Below, in pieces: positions 1-10,469 of a stretch of 64,000 nt of DNA. Numbering within the stretch: position 1 is the stretch's first letter; every line of letters starts with the position of its first letter. Source of the stretch: Heliopora coerulea (Eukaryota; Cnidaria; Anthozoa; Scleralcyonacea; Helioporidae); the NCBI GenBank assembly GCA_030142905.1, contig JASJOG010000041.1, forward strand, positions 57,501-121,500, written 5' to 3'. The position numbers and the translations under genes are program-made. The notes below the pieces were generated by a model. It was not told the origin of the DNA. It made no database searches and saw only the letters and a program-made list of their open reading frames with translations.

Positions 1-868
1 TTCCCGATGTTTTGTGGGAGTTGTTTGGTTATGCTCGGAGGGTGGTTGGAGTTTCTGTGGATGTATTGTGGATGGTCGTTTGGTTTTCGGTACGGTCTAT
101 ACGAGGCTTCGTTAAGGTTCAGAGAGATGTCTAAAAAGTTTACTTCGTTCAGGTTGCATTGGATAGTTATTTTGAGTCCTAGTTGCTTAAAGATCTCGAT
201 TATTTCTTTTCTGATGCAGTCGCTGGTTTGGCTGCTGATGTTTCGGAAAGCGGCCAGGCCATCGTCGCGGTATAGGCCGAATTCTGCGTCTTCGTATTTC
301 TTGGATAGAATTGACAAGGTGTAGATTCCGACTAGCTCACAGACCTCGGCACCGTCGTGGCTTCCCATGGTGACGTCGAATGTGGTGTCGTTGTCTTTTT
401 TCATCCACGTTGTTCCGTTGCTAAATAAAAGCGATTTTCTGGAGTGCATTATGATGTTGATGCTTTCTTGGTTAAGGGTTGTGTGTTGTTTCGCGAACTC
501 CATGGCTTTTGTTAGAAGATCTTCTGAGATGGATGGGTAGAAGTCGACAATGTCGAACTGGGTGAAGGAGAGGACTGGTTTGTTTTGTAGGGCTTTAAAC
601 CATTCGATGACGCTGCTGGTATTTCGCCACTGGTGGGCTTCAGTTATGGTTCTTAGTTCCGTGTTAATGTGGTCTAGGATTTGCTTGCTGACGCGGCCCA
701 GTTCACTTTTAGCGGGATTGATTAGTCTGCATTTGGGATCGTTCCTGAAATTTTCTTTGTGGTCTTTAAGTGTTATAAAGGCTTCTTCCTTCGCTAATGA
801 TGTTGCCCTGTTCTGTATTCCCAGATTTGTTGCGATCTTTTTGGCCTCGAGGTTGATGTCGTTGTATG
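1..868 (-). CDS. Reverse transcriptase of a Penelope-like lineage with a YRDD catalytic box, partial
   Basis: A single open frame reads on the minus strand from about 868 to the window edge with no stop. In order it shows a template-contact block (AFITLKDHKENF), motif A (QFDIVDFYPSI), motif B (TMGSHDGAEVCELVG), the catalytic motif C (GLYRDDGL, where most Penelope elements have YVDD or YIDD), and the following NFLDISLNL and YRKPNDHPQYIH blocks. This order is that of Penelope-type reverse transcriptases. The frame is truncated upstream, where a 20-bp direct duplication (848-868 and 896-915) meets a GATA microsatellite, and truncated downstream by the window. The intact frame suggests a young copy or one under constraint. 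Whether a GIY-YIG domain follows cannot be seen here. Confidence 0.75.
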
Positions 869-919
869 CTTGTATATATTGATGGTTGTATATATCGAGG
901 TTGATGTCGTTGTATATAT

Positions 920-921
920 AT

Positions 922-987
<66 letters not shown>
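920..987. repeat. (GATA)n microsatellite
   Basis: A nearly pure run of the GATA tetranucleotide lies directly upstream of the minus-strand reverse transcriptase. The reverse-transcriptase frame remains open through it, but the translation becomes low complexity. Confidence 0.95.
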
Positions 988-988
<1 letters not shown>

Positions 989-1000
989 TACATATAACTA

Positions 1001-1142
1001 CAGACGGAACCGTTTCGGCCTACTGGGCCTCATAGATGTAATGCTGACGAGCAGGATGGAGAAGCCTATATTATATAGGCAACTCAAATGTCCCACACTT
1101 GTGGTACATCTAAGCCATGCCAGAGTGCTCTAACTAGAGACT
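1001..1142. repeat. Short structured interspersed repeat with several hairpins
   Basis: A GC-richer island of about 150 bp sits between the GATA run and a TA run. It contains nested self-complementary segments: GGCC..GGCC near 1017-1030, GCCTATAT..ATATAGGC at 1064-1080, CCACA..TGTGG near 1095-1106, and a longer-range pair TAGATGTA (1034-1041) with TACATCTA (1107-1114) enclosing the two inner hairpins. This looks like a folded RNA-like repeat unit. I do not recognise the family. A hammerhead reading was tested and rejected. Confidence 0.45.
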
Positions 1143-1159
1143 AGTGAGACTATATATAC

Positions 1160-1214
<55 letters not shown>
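1143..1214. repeat. (TA)n-rich microsatellite
   Basis: Alternating TA and TATACA repeats that form the left flank of the small inverted-repeat element beginning at 1215. Confidence 0.9.
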
Positions 1215-1451
1215 CAGCAAATTACATAAATTATGGCAAACCTAAACATATCCTAAAAAAAGTATGTATAGGCAAATCTGTAACTTTGAATACTTTAATC
1301 AACCTTAATACATTAGACTGGCCAAAGAATGTACCAAAAAACACATAGCATATCTTCACTGACCGTTGAAGTGAGAATAAAATAGAGATATAATGGTCTT
1401 GATATGTTTATATGTTGATATGTTTTGTGCCATAATTTTTGCAATTTGCTG
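1215..1451. mobile_element. Small MITE with about 24-bp terminal inverted repeats, inserted in TA repeats
   Basis: The left end CAGCAAATTACATAAATTAT and the reverse complement of the right end, CAGCAAATTGCAAAAATTAT, match closely and are followed by GGC on both sides. Both outer flanks are TA-rich, so a TA target duplication would be hidden. No coding capacity is seen. Family assignment is not possible from the ends alone. Confidence 0.55.
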
Positions 1452-1453
1452 TA

Positions 1454-1491
<38 letters not shown>

Positions 1492-1495
1492 CATA
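1452..1495. repeat. (TA)n-rich microsatellite
   Basis: Alternating TA and TATACA sequence on the right side of the small MITE. Confidence 0.85.
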
Positions 1496-1527
1496 TGTAA
1501 ATGGACCAAATCATGGAAAATTTCCCA

Positions 1528-2372
1528 TACATTACCCACAAAAATAAATCCAGTTTAAACAAACTTACAAACCTTAAACCTGGCCTTTCCACGGCAAAAC
1601 ATTTCTCTGACTTCCTCCTCTGTTGGTTGCAATTTTGCTCTCACTGAAATATCTTTCAAACTCCTCAATCTTCTAAAACTTGACCTTGGAGCCACAGGCA
1701 AAAGCTTTTTAAGTGCAGGTACCAACTCAACCAAAGTTTGCAATTCCCGAAGGATACCATGCACTGCCTGAAGTGCAAGATGTAAGTCTAAAATCATAAC
1801 CAATCTATCCGACCTATCTGACCTATCCGAATTTCTCTTTTCTGTACCTTTAAGTAAAACATCTCGATCAAGACAATTTACCCGGCTCATCTGCTCATCA
1901 ACAAAATCCCTCTTATAATCCCTTTTCAACAAAAAGCTTTTTAATTCTTCTTCCCTAGTTTTGTAAACATCTTCCGAATCGTAAAATTTTTTTAATCTCA
2001 ACACCTGACAATATGGAATCGCTTTTTTAACATGTTGAGGGTGGTACAATTTAAAATTCTAGTACTGATGTGTATCCATCGGTTTATGATAAACATCAGT
2101 ACTAAACATTCCACCAATAACACTAATCATCACATCTAAAAAAGATATTTTCTCGTTACCAATCTCCTACCTAAACTTGATAGATTCATGATACGAATTC
2201 AAGGCCAACAAGAATTCATCAAATCTCTCCCTGCCATGAAGCCATATCATAAATATAATAACCAAGAACCACCACCAAACCCACGGTCTATACCTGCAAG
2301 TCTCCAGAAAAAAAATTTTCAAAACTCGCCATGAAAATATTTGCGAAGACCGAGGCATACTTGGTTCCTATT
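1528..2372. repeat. Left arm of an 845-bp inverted repeat (Penelope-derived)
   Basis: This segment is the reverse complement of 2827-3670. The 164-residue frames at 1555-2049 (minus) and 3149-3643 (plus) are identical, and the 63-residue frames at the inner ends differ by one residue (F to L). The near identity implies recent origin of the pair or gene conversion. The spacer 2373-2826 belongs to the minus-strand copy. Confidence 0.95.
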
Positions 2373-2867
2373 GCGTTTCCAATTTTTTCCGATAAACCCT
2401 TTCATTACATTCAAAAATAGTTGTTTTCCAAAATCAACTTTGCCAAATTCAAGAGGTGCTACCACTGGCGTTACGGAACTTCTGGGGGCCTTTAGGAGGT
2501 TTTTGCTCGGGCTTTAATCTCTATTTTCTTTACAGATTCATCAGGGCCCCAATAGAGGTCGGGGACCGTTAGGAGTTGCTTTAACCCTGACCATAGCCCG
2601 TTACGCCACTTGGTGCTCCGTCGGGATCTCCATCTCATCATCATTAATTGCTTTTTTAAGAGCTTCCAAACCCTCACACTAAGGTACATGTAGGTATATT
2701 CCCACAACATCATTAGTACGAATGATAGTATTGTGAGGGGCACCACTTAGCTCTTTTAATTTTAAAAGGAAATAATTAGTATCTTTAATAATCGAAGGAA
2801 CCAAATCTACTAAAGGTTGAATAGCATTAGGAACCAAGTATGCCTCGGTCTTCGCAAATATTTTCAT
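1528..2867 (-). pseudogene. Penelope-like element, minus-strand copy (reverse transcriptase and linker), decayed
   Basis: Reading right to left, the frame carries a palm/finger block typical of Penelope (PSIIKDTNYFLLKLKEL, then DVVGIYLHVP), a frameshifted stretch, the thumb block (CHPQHVKKAIPY in canonical form, here YHPQHVKKAIPY), and a basic linker ending CRGKARFKVCKFV. The block that should carry the YVDD/YIDD aspartates reads FLVIIFMIWLHG, so the catalytic residues are lost. The GIY-YIG part is absent from this copy. It shares its 3-prime 845 bp with the plus-strand copy next to it as a near-perfect inverted repeat. It cannot encode an active enzyme. Confidence 0.85.
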
Positions 2868-4000
2868 GGCGAGTTTTGAAAATTTTTTTTCTGGAGACTT
2901 GCAGGTATAGACCGTGGGTTTGGTGGTGGTTCTTGGTTATTATATTTATGATATGGCTTCATGGCAGGGAGAGATTAGATGAATTCTTGTTGGCCTTGAA
3001 TTCGTATCATGAATCTATCAAGTTTAGGTAGGAGATTGGTAACGAGAAAATATCTTTTTTAGATGTGATGATTAGTGTTATTGGTGGAATGTTTAGTACT
3101 GATGTTTATCATAAACCGATGGATACACATCAGTACTAGAATTTTAAATTGTACCACCCTCAACATGTTAAAAAAGCGATTCCATATTGTCAGGTGTTGA
3201 GATTAAAAAAATTTTACGATTCGGAAGATGTTTACAAAACTAGGGAAGAAGAATTAAAAAGCTTTTTGTTGAAAAGGGATTATAAGAGGGATTTTGTTGA
3301 TGAGCAGATGAGCCGGGTAAATTGTCTTGATCGAGATGTTTTACTTAAAGGTACAGAAAAGAGAAATTCGGATAGGTCAGATAGGTCGGATAGATTGGTT
3401 ATGATTTTAGACTTACATCTTGCACTTCAGGCAGTGCATGGTATCCTTCGGGAATTGCAAACTTTGGTTGAGTTGGTACCTGCACTTAAAAAGCTTTTGC
3501 CTGTGGCTCCAAGGTCAAGTTTTAGAAGATTGAGGAGTTTGAAAGATATTTCAGTGAGAGCAAAATTGCAACCAACAGAGGAGGAAGTCAGAGAAATGTT
3601 TTGCCGTGGAAAGGCCAGGTTTAAGGTTTGTAAGTTTGTTTAAACTGGATTTATTTTTGTGGATAATGTAGAGAAGCGGTCTTTCCATATCAATCATTCC
3701 TTTGATTGCGACTGTCTAGAAGTGGTATATTTAGTCACATGTAAAAGATGTGGGAAACAATATGTGTGAAGCACGACAGTGCCACTCAAGGTTCAATAAC
3801 CATAAGAGTTCTTTGAGACGATATGAAAGGGAACATCGGGGAATTTGCGGGTAACACCTGCATGTACATATTTTTGAAGATGACCATATAGGTTTGAGGA
3901 ATGTATCTGTTAAAAATATCGATGTTAGTGATCCTGCGGTATAAGAAGGTTTTTGGATTCAGAAATTGAAATGTTATGCTCAGGGATTAAATTTAATGGT
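2827..4000 (+). pseudogene. Penelope-like element, plus-strand copy with GIY-YIG remnant
   Basis: The plus copy begins abruptly inside the reverse transcriptase (KYASVFANIFMASFEN), repeats the destroyed catalytic block, continues through KISFLDVMISV, YHPQHVKKAIPY and the 164-residue linker, and then runs past the inverted repeat into a GIY-YIG nuclease region. There, DCLEVVYLVTCKRCGKQYV is followed by stops and shifts, and a last block related to the family ending reads VSVKNIDVSDPAV. Stops interrupt the frame at several places, including just after the KQYV motif. This is a dead copy whose truncation point coincides with the inner edge of the inverted repeat. Confidence 0.85.
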
Positions 4001-4143
4001 GGCTTGAAATTTTTGTAAATTGAGGAAGAACTATAGTGTATATAAGGACTCCATCCGAAAAGTAAGTTTTCGTTTTATTAAAGTTTGCTTTGAAGATATA
4101 TTTGATTTTCAACTTGATGTCGAGCGGGTTTTCGACGAGCGGG

Positions 4144-4200
4144 CTTTGGTCTTAAAGTAGCGGTATCTGGACACTCGAATTTTCCTTCATCTGTTCACTA
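4144..4200 (+). repeat. Partial SINE tail copy
   Basis: The string from GGTCTTAAAGT to CCTTCATCTGTTCA is nearly the same as the tail of the tRNA-derived SINE at 4395-4452. It appears without the tRNA-related head and is therefore a truncated copy. Confidence 0.65.
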
Positions 4201-4295
4201 ACAATAATCGAGTGAAAATGTCATACTGTTTCTGAAGATTAATCGGCATCCCTACCTCATAAATACTGAACTCGGGGCCATGCTCTTGGCAACGG

Positions 4296-4452
4296 CCTCT
4301 GTAGTTCAGTTGGCCGAGCATCGCACTAGATTCGTGAGGTTGCGTGTTCGATTCCCGGCCGGAAGGCCTAAAAGTTCCATTTTTCGCAACAGATCCCGGT
4401 TGGGTCTTAAAGTGAAGGTATCTGGGCACTCGAGTTTTCCTTCATCTGTTCA
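4296..4452 (+). mobile_element. tRNA-derived SINE
   Basis: The head has a pol III A-box-like block (GTAGTTCAGTTGGCCGAGCA) and a B-box (GTTCGATTCC) at tRNA-like spacing, with a CAC..GTG anticodon-stem remnant around a 7-nt loop. A non-tRNA tail follows, ending CCTTCATCTGTTCA and then AT-rich sequence. A true tRNA gene is less likely, because the acceptor stem does not close well, U33 is replaced, and the tail is repeated upstream. Confidence 0.7.
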
Positions 4453-4498
4453 ACTATATATAAATCTGTTCAATCTATATGTTAATATATATAAACAA

Positions 4499-4602
4499 AG
4501 ATACACAATACGAAAATTTTTCTGCCTAGTCACCACGCGTGAAATAGGACTCCACGCGCGTCGAGATTAGTACCCTCGCACTGCCCCAGGTGAGGGGATT
4601 AA
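4499..4602. repeat. Dispersed hairpin-tail repeat, copy 1
   Basis: This copy shares with 13612-13712, 26479-26571 and 31924-32056 the order: TTTTT(C/T) run, TAGTCACCACGCGTG palindromic block, GCACGTCGAGATTAGTACCC block, a variable C+G hairpin, and GAGGGGATAAA. The loop of the hairpin differs between copies while the stem is kept. In two copies the repeat is the right end of a unit that begins with a tyrosine-recombinase remnant. Confidence 0.75.
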
Positions 4603-5139
4603 TTTTGATCAAAATATTTGCTTGTTGTACATTATGTCATTAAACCTGTTCTGTTACAGGACATGAACCGGCTTCAAACATTTTGAAGCACCTAATCATC
4701 GGGCTGATGCTTCCAGACTTAAGCCCATTGGTTACCTAACTGGTATTAGCTCCTGAAATAATGACCACAGGTATCACAATTTAAGAAGTATTTTTTTAAC
4801 TGATTTTCATTAATAAAGAGGGATCAAATCCAATTTTTATCATTGTAAGGTATTTTAATTCTGCATACACCAGTCGTGATGTCATTTCACCGCTCAAAAT
4901 TTCTATTGAAACCAGAAACCTTGGAGCCGGGGACAGCGGGCAATTGTCCTCCCACTTTTTTGGCAATATTACGTTTTTTTTCATTTAGCAAATAGTTGAC
5001 AAACGGGTGAAGTCATTGTACAAAAAGGAATTTGACCTATTTTACCTACGCAGACTTTTCTCTTGGAAGTCTTTCCCCAACTCTGAAAAGTGGTGTGCAC
5101 ATGTCAAATGTGTTCATTTCAGATAAAAATAGATAAAGT

Positions 5140-5405
5140 AACCAGAAATACGCGTACTGGACAACCCCTTGCCCACCCTTCTATTGTATCTCTCGAAAAT
5201 TCGATTGACATTGATAATTTTTCAAAATTGACAAAAAGCTTGTAATTCAACTTTCAACTGCCAAACCTCGTTGTTATAATTGGGTAAGTGAATTCTATGA
5301 ACAACAGTTCTTGCTTAATGGGAACTGTAAAGAAAACGGGAGAAGGAGGCTGTGTCACTGTTCGGTTTCGAAACCAGAGTCCAGCGTTAAAAATAAATAA
5401 ATGAA

Positions 5406-5440
<35 letters not shown>

Positions 5441-5650
5441 ATGAAAAGAGAAAGGAAAGACGTCCGAAACTTACACAGTTCGGCCATTAATTAACAAAAA
5501 CTCCAACGGGAAAATTTCATATTTAAACTGCTGATCGTTTCGTGAGAATAACCTTTAACGGCTTCACAAATGTTAAAAGACTCATTCTCACAATTACGAC
5601 AATGAATTCTTGGATCGAGACCCTGTATCATTTGCAGACTTGTCGTATTT
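5140..5650. repeat. Dispersed repeat family X, copy 1
   Basis: Blocks such as ATTGATAATTTTTCAAAATTG, TTCGGCC..AATTAACAA, CATATTTAAACTG and GAGAATAACCTT occur in the same order here and at 27890-28535. An (AAAT)n microsatellite at 5392-5442 interrupts this copy. No protein is recognised, so this is a non-coding interspersed repeat of unknown class. Confidence 0.65.
5392..5442. repeat. (AAAT)n microsatellite
   Basis: Tandem AAAT/AATA tetranucleotide inside repeat family X. Confidence 0.95.
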
Positions 5651-6573
5651 CGTGTGGTTATACTCTACAATTGTCAAGGTCTGATTCCACGACCTATTTT
5701 TCTCGGCGAAATACAAAAACGTCGCAGCGAAAAATATCTGTGCATGCGTAGTAAAGCTAAATTGAGTTTCGCAAGGAAACATTCCGTTTCCCTAGTGACT
5801 AGAAGTTGGTTCTACTCACTGCGAAAGAGAAAAGAAGGAAATCAATCAAATTGCTTTATTGACCAACATCGAGTCGTGCTTCGTTAAACAAAACGGTGGA
5901 CACAAACCAACAACAGAGCGACGTTATTTTTCGTTTCCCAACTGCCCAAACTGGGGCTTAAGATAGCGAGTTAGATAGCAAGGGACTTTACGGTCGACAG
6001 CAGCTTTTGCAGCCCCGACAGCTATTGGAGTTACAGCAGCAATGACCGGAGGCAGTACTTTGGAATCAGCCTCAGAAGTAAACACTATTACATTGCCACA
6101 AGGTAGGCATTTTTGTAGAAATTTTCGTCAAATATATGTAAAAACACATCACCCATGAGTTATCTAATAACTGCACAATTGCAGTTCATCACGTTAATTT
6201 ACCAAATGACTACAAAATAACATTGAACGTCTTTACAGTCAATAGTAGTCGTGGTACGTTACAAAGTGCCAGTGGTGAAAACTATGAATGCAGCTCCTGA
6301 ATATCTTTATATCTCCTTGAAAGTCTTTGACTCCATTCAATTCATTTTGCCTGATGAAGATACCTTTCTTTCTTACAAGAAGCATTCATCATACCAAACC
6401 TAGTATTCTAAATTAGGTTCAAAAACTCATTAATAATTCATGAACATCACAACCTATCATTTCGTCAATACCAGCCACATGGATAGACCTCTAAAACCGG
6501 TAATACATCATCAATCTTAAAAGTCTGGCGGCGGCATTTGATTTCAGCCCCAGGGGAGAGTGGGGCTGAATTT
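5651..6573. other. No gene recognised
   Basis: Unique-looking AT-rich sequence. A short open stretch before a GTAGGC-type donor at about 6103 looks slightly coding, but no second exon or homology is seen. Nothing else is supported. Confidence 0.4.
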
Positions 6574-6692
6574 GTTTAATATCATTAGTTTTCTTTATAT
6601 AAAATTTCACCCTCATTAGTATTCTTTATTTAAAGAATACTAATGAAGGTGAAATGTTATATAAAGAATACTAATGACATTAAACAACTTCC
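6574..6692. repeat. Imperfect palindrome (fold-back repeat) of about 119 bp
   Basis: The sequence GTTTAATATCATTAG at the left is mirrored by CTAATGACATTAAAC at the right. The centre pairs ATTTCACCCTCATTAGTATT with AATACTAATGAAGGTGAAAT around a TTTATTTAAA core. The whole block would form a long hairpin. It has no coding content and could be a solo fold-back MITE. Confidence 0.8.
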
Positions 6693-6814
6693 TACATACC
6701 CCTGTGGTTAAATAAATGCAACGGCCTGCAATAACAAGAACATATTATTAGACAAACAAAATAACTTTCACACAAAATACGTTTTTAATTCAAACTTTCC
6801 TATCAGATTCAACT

Positions 6815-8167
6815 TTACTTCTGTACGATATTAATAGTGCAATTGTTGAAGACAGATCTTGTCAAGGTTTCGCTAGCCTTATGACTATCGCCAGACATTC
6901 GAATATTACACAGTACGTCATCTGGAATTTCACAATCAAGTTCACCAAAAAGAAAGTCAGTTTCTTTCCCATCCTCATTGGACATTTTGTTCACGTCTAA
7001 TCTAATTTCGCCCACTTTACGTTGCTGATCTAAATTTGGCTTCTCATTAGGCTAATTAATTTCTCTTCTACTGAGTTGTGGAGTAACATACTTGCACAGC
7101 TTATTCTCAGATTGTGAGACGTTTTTCTAGTTAGCCCAGCTTTTTGCATAATTCGTCTGGTAAAATTTTATTCAACGAATTGATACCAACAGGCGCATTA
7201 TCATAACAAAACTTAGCACTATCTCGATTGGGCCGAAAGTAAAATACTTTCGCTTTCACAGCTAAAAATTTCACACATTCAAGTTATTTTCCATAGGCTT
7301 TTACCAGACATGGGAAACGATTCGGCTTGTCGGATGGGCAGCAAATGTGCTTTTATCACACCAGGAAAATAATTGAGATCTGTCAAACCTCCGTGGCACT
7401 TTTTTGAACTGCTCTCATCAAAGGTTATAGAGTTCGAATCAGCTCGAAAATTATTGTACCGGAGATCTCTGTGTTCCTTAGCTCTAATCCCGAAAAGTTT
7501 CCCATTATAGAAATAAACAGTATGCAGCAATACTTTGGCATTATGACATCCAAAAGACCTTTTTCCCAAAACAGCCTTTCTTCATCCACACCGATTCCCT
7601 CTCTCAGGCCTCTTACACCTCTTGGCAATGCCTTCGTAATTCGCTTGTCTCATTTCAGCATCCAAGGCCCGCCTGAAAGTGGTCAATCTAAACAGTACAT
7701 AAAAAGTAAATAATTTTACCCCAATTCTATAGTAAATGAAATCAATTACGTATTGCAATTACTTCATACCTGTTATCATTCTTGTCCAATAACGCAGTCG
7801 CACAAACTCCATTACAATCCTGTAAATGGCGCTGTATAACACAACAGATGCTGTACAGCGTTCGAGGCGGGTAATTTTCTCCTGTGTCTTTGCACACCTC
7901 CATAACGAATTTCGTTAACCAGAAATTGAGTGTCTCTGCCGTCATGTCACAGACGTTGATATCCAAGTCTTGAATTTTTGAAATGTCTACAACAGAATTG
8001 CTTTGTTCCTCAGAAGCTTTCTTAATTAATCTCGTTGCCTGCCACTCTGAAAAGATCTTCATTGACCATTTATTAACGTAACGGGTTGACTTTGGCACGG
8101 CATTTTCTAACAGTTTCTTCTCTTTTTCAGCACTTTTGGGCTTCCTAAACGTTCCCTTCAACGCCAT
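6815..8167 (-). pseudogene. DUF3504 (Crypton-derived tyrosine recombinase, ZMYM/QRICH1/KCTD1-like) gene copy
   Basis: From the start at 8167 the first exon encodes about 133 residues with the SAM-like N-terminal region (LNFWLTKFVMEVCKDTG and YPPRTLYSICCVIQRHLQ). A clean donor at 7769 and acceptor at 7673 remove a 97-bp intron and join N-R in phase to RALDAEMRQANYEGIAKR. Further down come LLHTVYFYNGKLFGIRAKEH (the conserved FxNxxLFGLR-like block), HGGLTDLNYFPG, FYFRPNRDSAKF, PVGINSLN and the C-terminal SHNLR box that corresponds to the HxxR of tyrosine recombinases, then FNNCTINIVQK before the stop. Frameshifts near 7600, 7280 and 7140 break the frame. This is a domesticated-family or Crypton copy that is no longer functional. 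Confidence 0.8.
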
Positions 8168-8911
8168 GGCCTGCGCCTATCTTTTCACGAACTATGTTTT
8201 GCAATAGACTCTCAACAACATGATGAATTCCCATGCTGAACGAAAATGCGTCAGTCTAAGTCATTTCATGATTAATTCCTATTGTTGCGCAGCTAACTCA
8301 ACCGTGTTCTCCAAACAATAATTATTCAAATTATTAAATAAATGCAAACTGTAGAACAACCATTGACGTCAATCTATTGTAGTCCTTTTTGAAGCCGTTC
8401 AAAAAAACTCGCAGTTCGTGCTTTATCGGATATGAAACACTCGACTATCGCCTCGTATTTTATATCCGATAAAACACTCCTGCTCGTTTTTTAAACATTA
8501 CTTCAAAACTTTGTTCTGATCTATATAAACCAAAGTATATATGTTTTAATGTTTCCATTAAAAAAATTGCTAATTCTAAATCTAAAGTAAGCTGCAACAA
8601 TGTACCGAATCCTTGTGGCTTAATTCTCAAAACATGATGCCAAGTAATTATGTGACAAATTATGACAAATCATGGACGACCTACTACCTCAAGCCATTTT
8701 TTTTCGGTGTTTTCTAACCACCCCAAAAGTACACTGAATCTGACAAATTTGACTTCATTAGTGTACCCAAAAGCATGGTAAGTCATACCTAAAATTTCTC
8801 AGACTAGTTAATACCCATCATATACAACAAAATGTTCCCTAAATCCAATATCCAACACTAGAGCATAATACTATCTCCTAAATTGGTTACAATCTCAAAT
8901 AATAACCATCC
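8168..8911. other. No gene recognised; weak inverted repeat near 8400-8510
   Basis: AT-rich spacer between the DUF3504 pseudogene and the MADF gene. Around 8420-8500 the blocks TTATCGGATAT and ATATCCGATAA face each other within otherwise similar TCG-rich flanks, as in a small fold-back repeat. No coding signal is seen. Confidence 0.4.
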
Positions 8912-10017
8912 ATGTTTGTAGGAGCACCAGATGAAAATTTAAGTGACTCATTGGAAATACTGATAACTAAAGTACAAGCACACCCCATGCTTTGGAACAG
9001 AAGCAATTCGGATTACAAGCGTGCAGACAAAAAACGTATAGTTTGGAATGCCATTGCTCAGAAATTAGGAATGGAAGGTATTTGCATCACCATAAAAATA
9101 ATTTACACTATCTTTCAAAATAGTAACAGTTGTCAGTTTGTTACCAAGATAAGGAATGCAAGAACTCCCTTTCAATGTTAATTCAAGTAATGTACAAGTT
9201 CCCTATTCTTTCATAATTACTGGTTTACAGTGTGAAAATAATTGCTTGATTACTGGTGTTGTAGTTATAATTATGCCCCCAGCCCTTCCTTTGATTATTT
9301 GATTCACCACAGTACCTGTGTTTCTTACAAAGTACTAGTATTTATTTTACAAAATTAAATTGTTATAAAAATTATATTGAAATTTTCTGCTTTTTAATGG
9401 AGCAAGTAAAAGTCAAGTGGAAGAATTTGTCAGATGCATTCAAGAAATGTCTGGACCGCAAGTGAGATCTTGAAAAATCTGGTAGCGGATACTCAAAAAC
9501 ACCTTCATGTCGCTTTTATAACCAGGTGGAATTCTTAGGTGACTCTGTTTGTAACCGAACCATCTATACCAATGTACAAGCAATGGTCATATCACCTGCT
9601 TCTCCATCTACTTCATCATCATCTCCTGCTGAGTCAATGCAAGCAACATCCTGTAGGGAAACTGTCAGCAAAGAGTCTGGCCAAAACCCCAGAATCTCAT
9701 TCATTCCTATATCTGCAGCTTGTTCAAAGCAACCATTGCATAAATCAAAACTCCCGTTTCAGAAAGCAACTGTTGTCCCAAAAAGGAAAAAGAAAACAGA
9801 CCTTGATTCTGTTGAGGAATTCTTGATAAAATCAATTGATAAAAAAGAGAAAGAGAGCAAAGCTAAGAAACCAGAAGATGCTGATGACTATTTCTGCCAT
9901 AGCATTGCCCCTACATTGCAAAGGCTAGGAGAGCATTCAATCAAGAAGAACCACCTGGCAAAACTTAAGATTCAAAAGTGGCTATATGAAATAGAATATG
10001 ATGACAATCTCTCATAA
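8912..10017 (+). pseudogene. MADF-BESS accessory protein of a PIF/Harbinger transposon
   Basis: Exon 1 (8912-9077) encodes a MADF N-terminus (HPMLWNRSNSDYKRADKKR, VWNAIAQKLGME) and ends at a GTATTT donor in phase 1. Exon 2 (9407-10017) restores the phase with VKVKWKNLSDAFKKCLDRK, then a single TGA at 9463-9465, then a Ser/Pro-rich linker, a basic KRKKK segment and a C-terminal BESS-like helix pair (DDYFCHSIAPTLQRLGEH). MADF-BESS proteins accompany Harbinger transposases as DNA-binding partners. The convergent gene at 10470-11419 is such a transposase. The one nonsense codon is the only clear lesion. Confidence 0.75.
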
Positions 10018-10469
10018 AGCACAGGAAAAACATATATTTATTGAATTTTTAGGTTTATTGAATTTGTGTTAATGAACAAGTAACATTCAACTAAAATGGG
10101 CATTCAACTTTTTTTACATGTTATGAGGCATTTTCATAGATTTTTTTGCCGAGACTTTAATTATTGGGGTCCTGAACCTTGTTCAGTTGTTTACATCCAC
10201 AGAGTACATTGCCCATTGTCATGAAACTTCTCTGGAATTTCTCTCACTTCTCTGGAATTTCTCCCTTTGAAGAACAGAAATAGTTTGAAAAACTATCGCG
10301 TACTTTCTTGGCATCTTTGCTGTAATTATTTGACCCAACTTGCCTCACTGAGACTGAGCCAGTATCACTGAACAAGCCGTCTCCTTCCCCAAGCCATTTG
10401 CTGACCACTAATTTTGTAATCTGCAGATCCTAGTGGACAGTAATAATCTGTCCCAAAGTGTCTCCCTGC

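Noticed and set aside
766..993. Protein frame over the GATA repeat (Tyr-Leu-Ser-Ile repeats)
   Set aside because: Purely the translation of a microsatellite in a frame other than the reverse transcriptase.
1034..1114. Hammerhead ribozyme (CTGACGAG and GAAG near 1043-1065)
   Set aside because: The bases between CTGACGA and GAA cannot form stem II, and an extra perfect hairpin interrupts stem I.
4296..4370. A functional tRNA gene
   Set aside because: A and B boxes are present, but the acceptor stem does not close, position 33 is not T, and the tail repeats a nearby sequence; a tRNA-derived SINE fits better.
5983..6105. Host exon ending at a GTAGGC donor near 6103
   Set aside because: The open stretch is short, begins after a stop, and no downstream exon or recognisable domain supports it.
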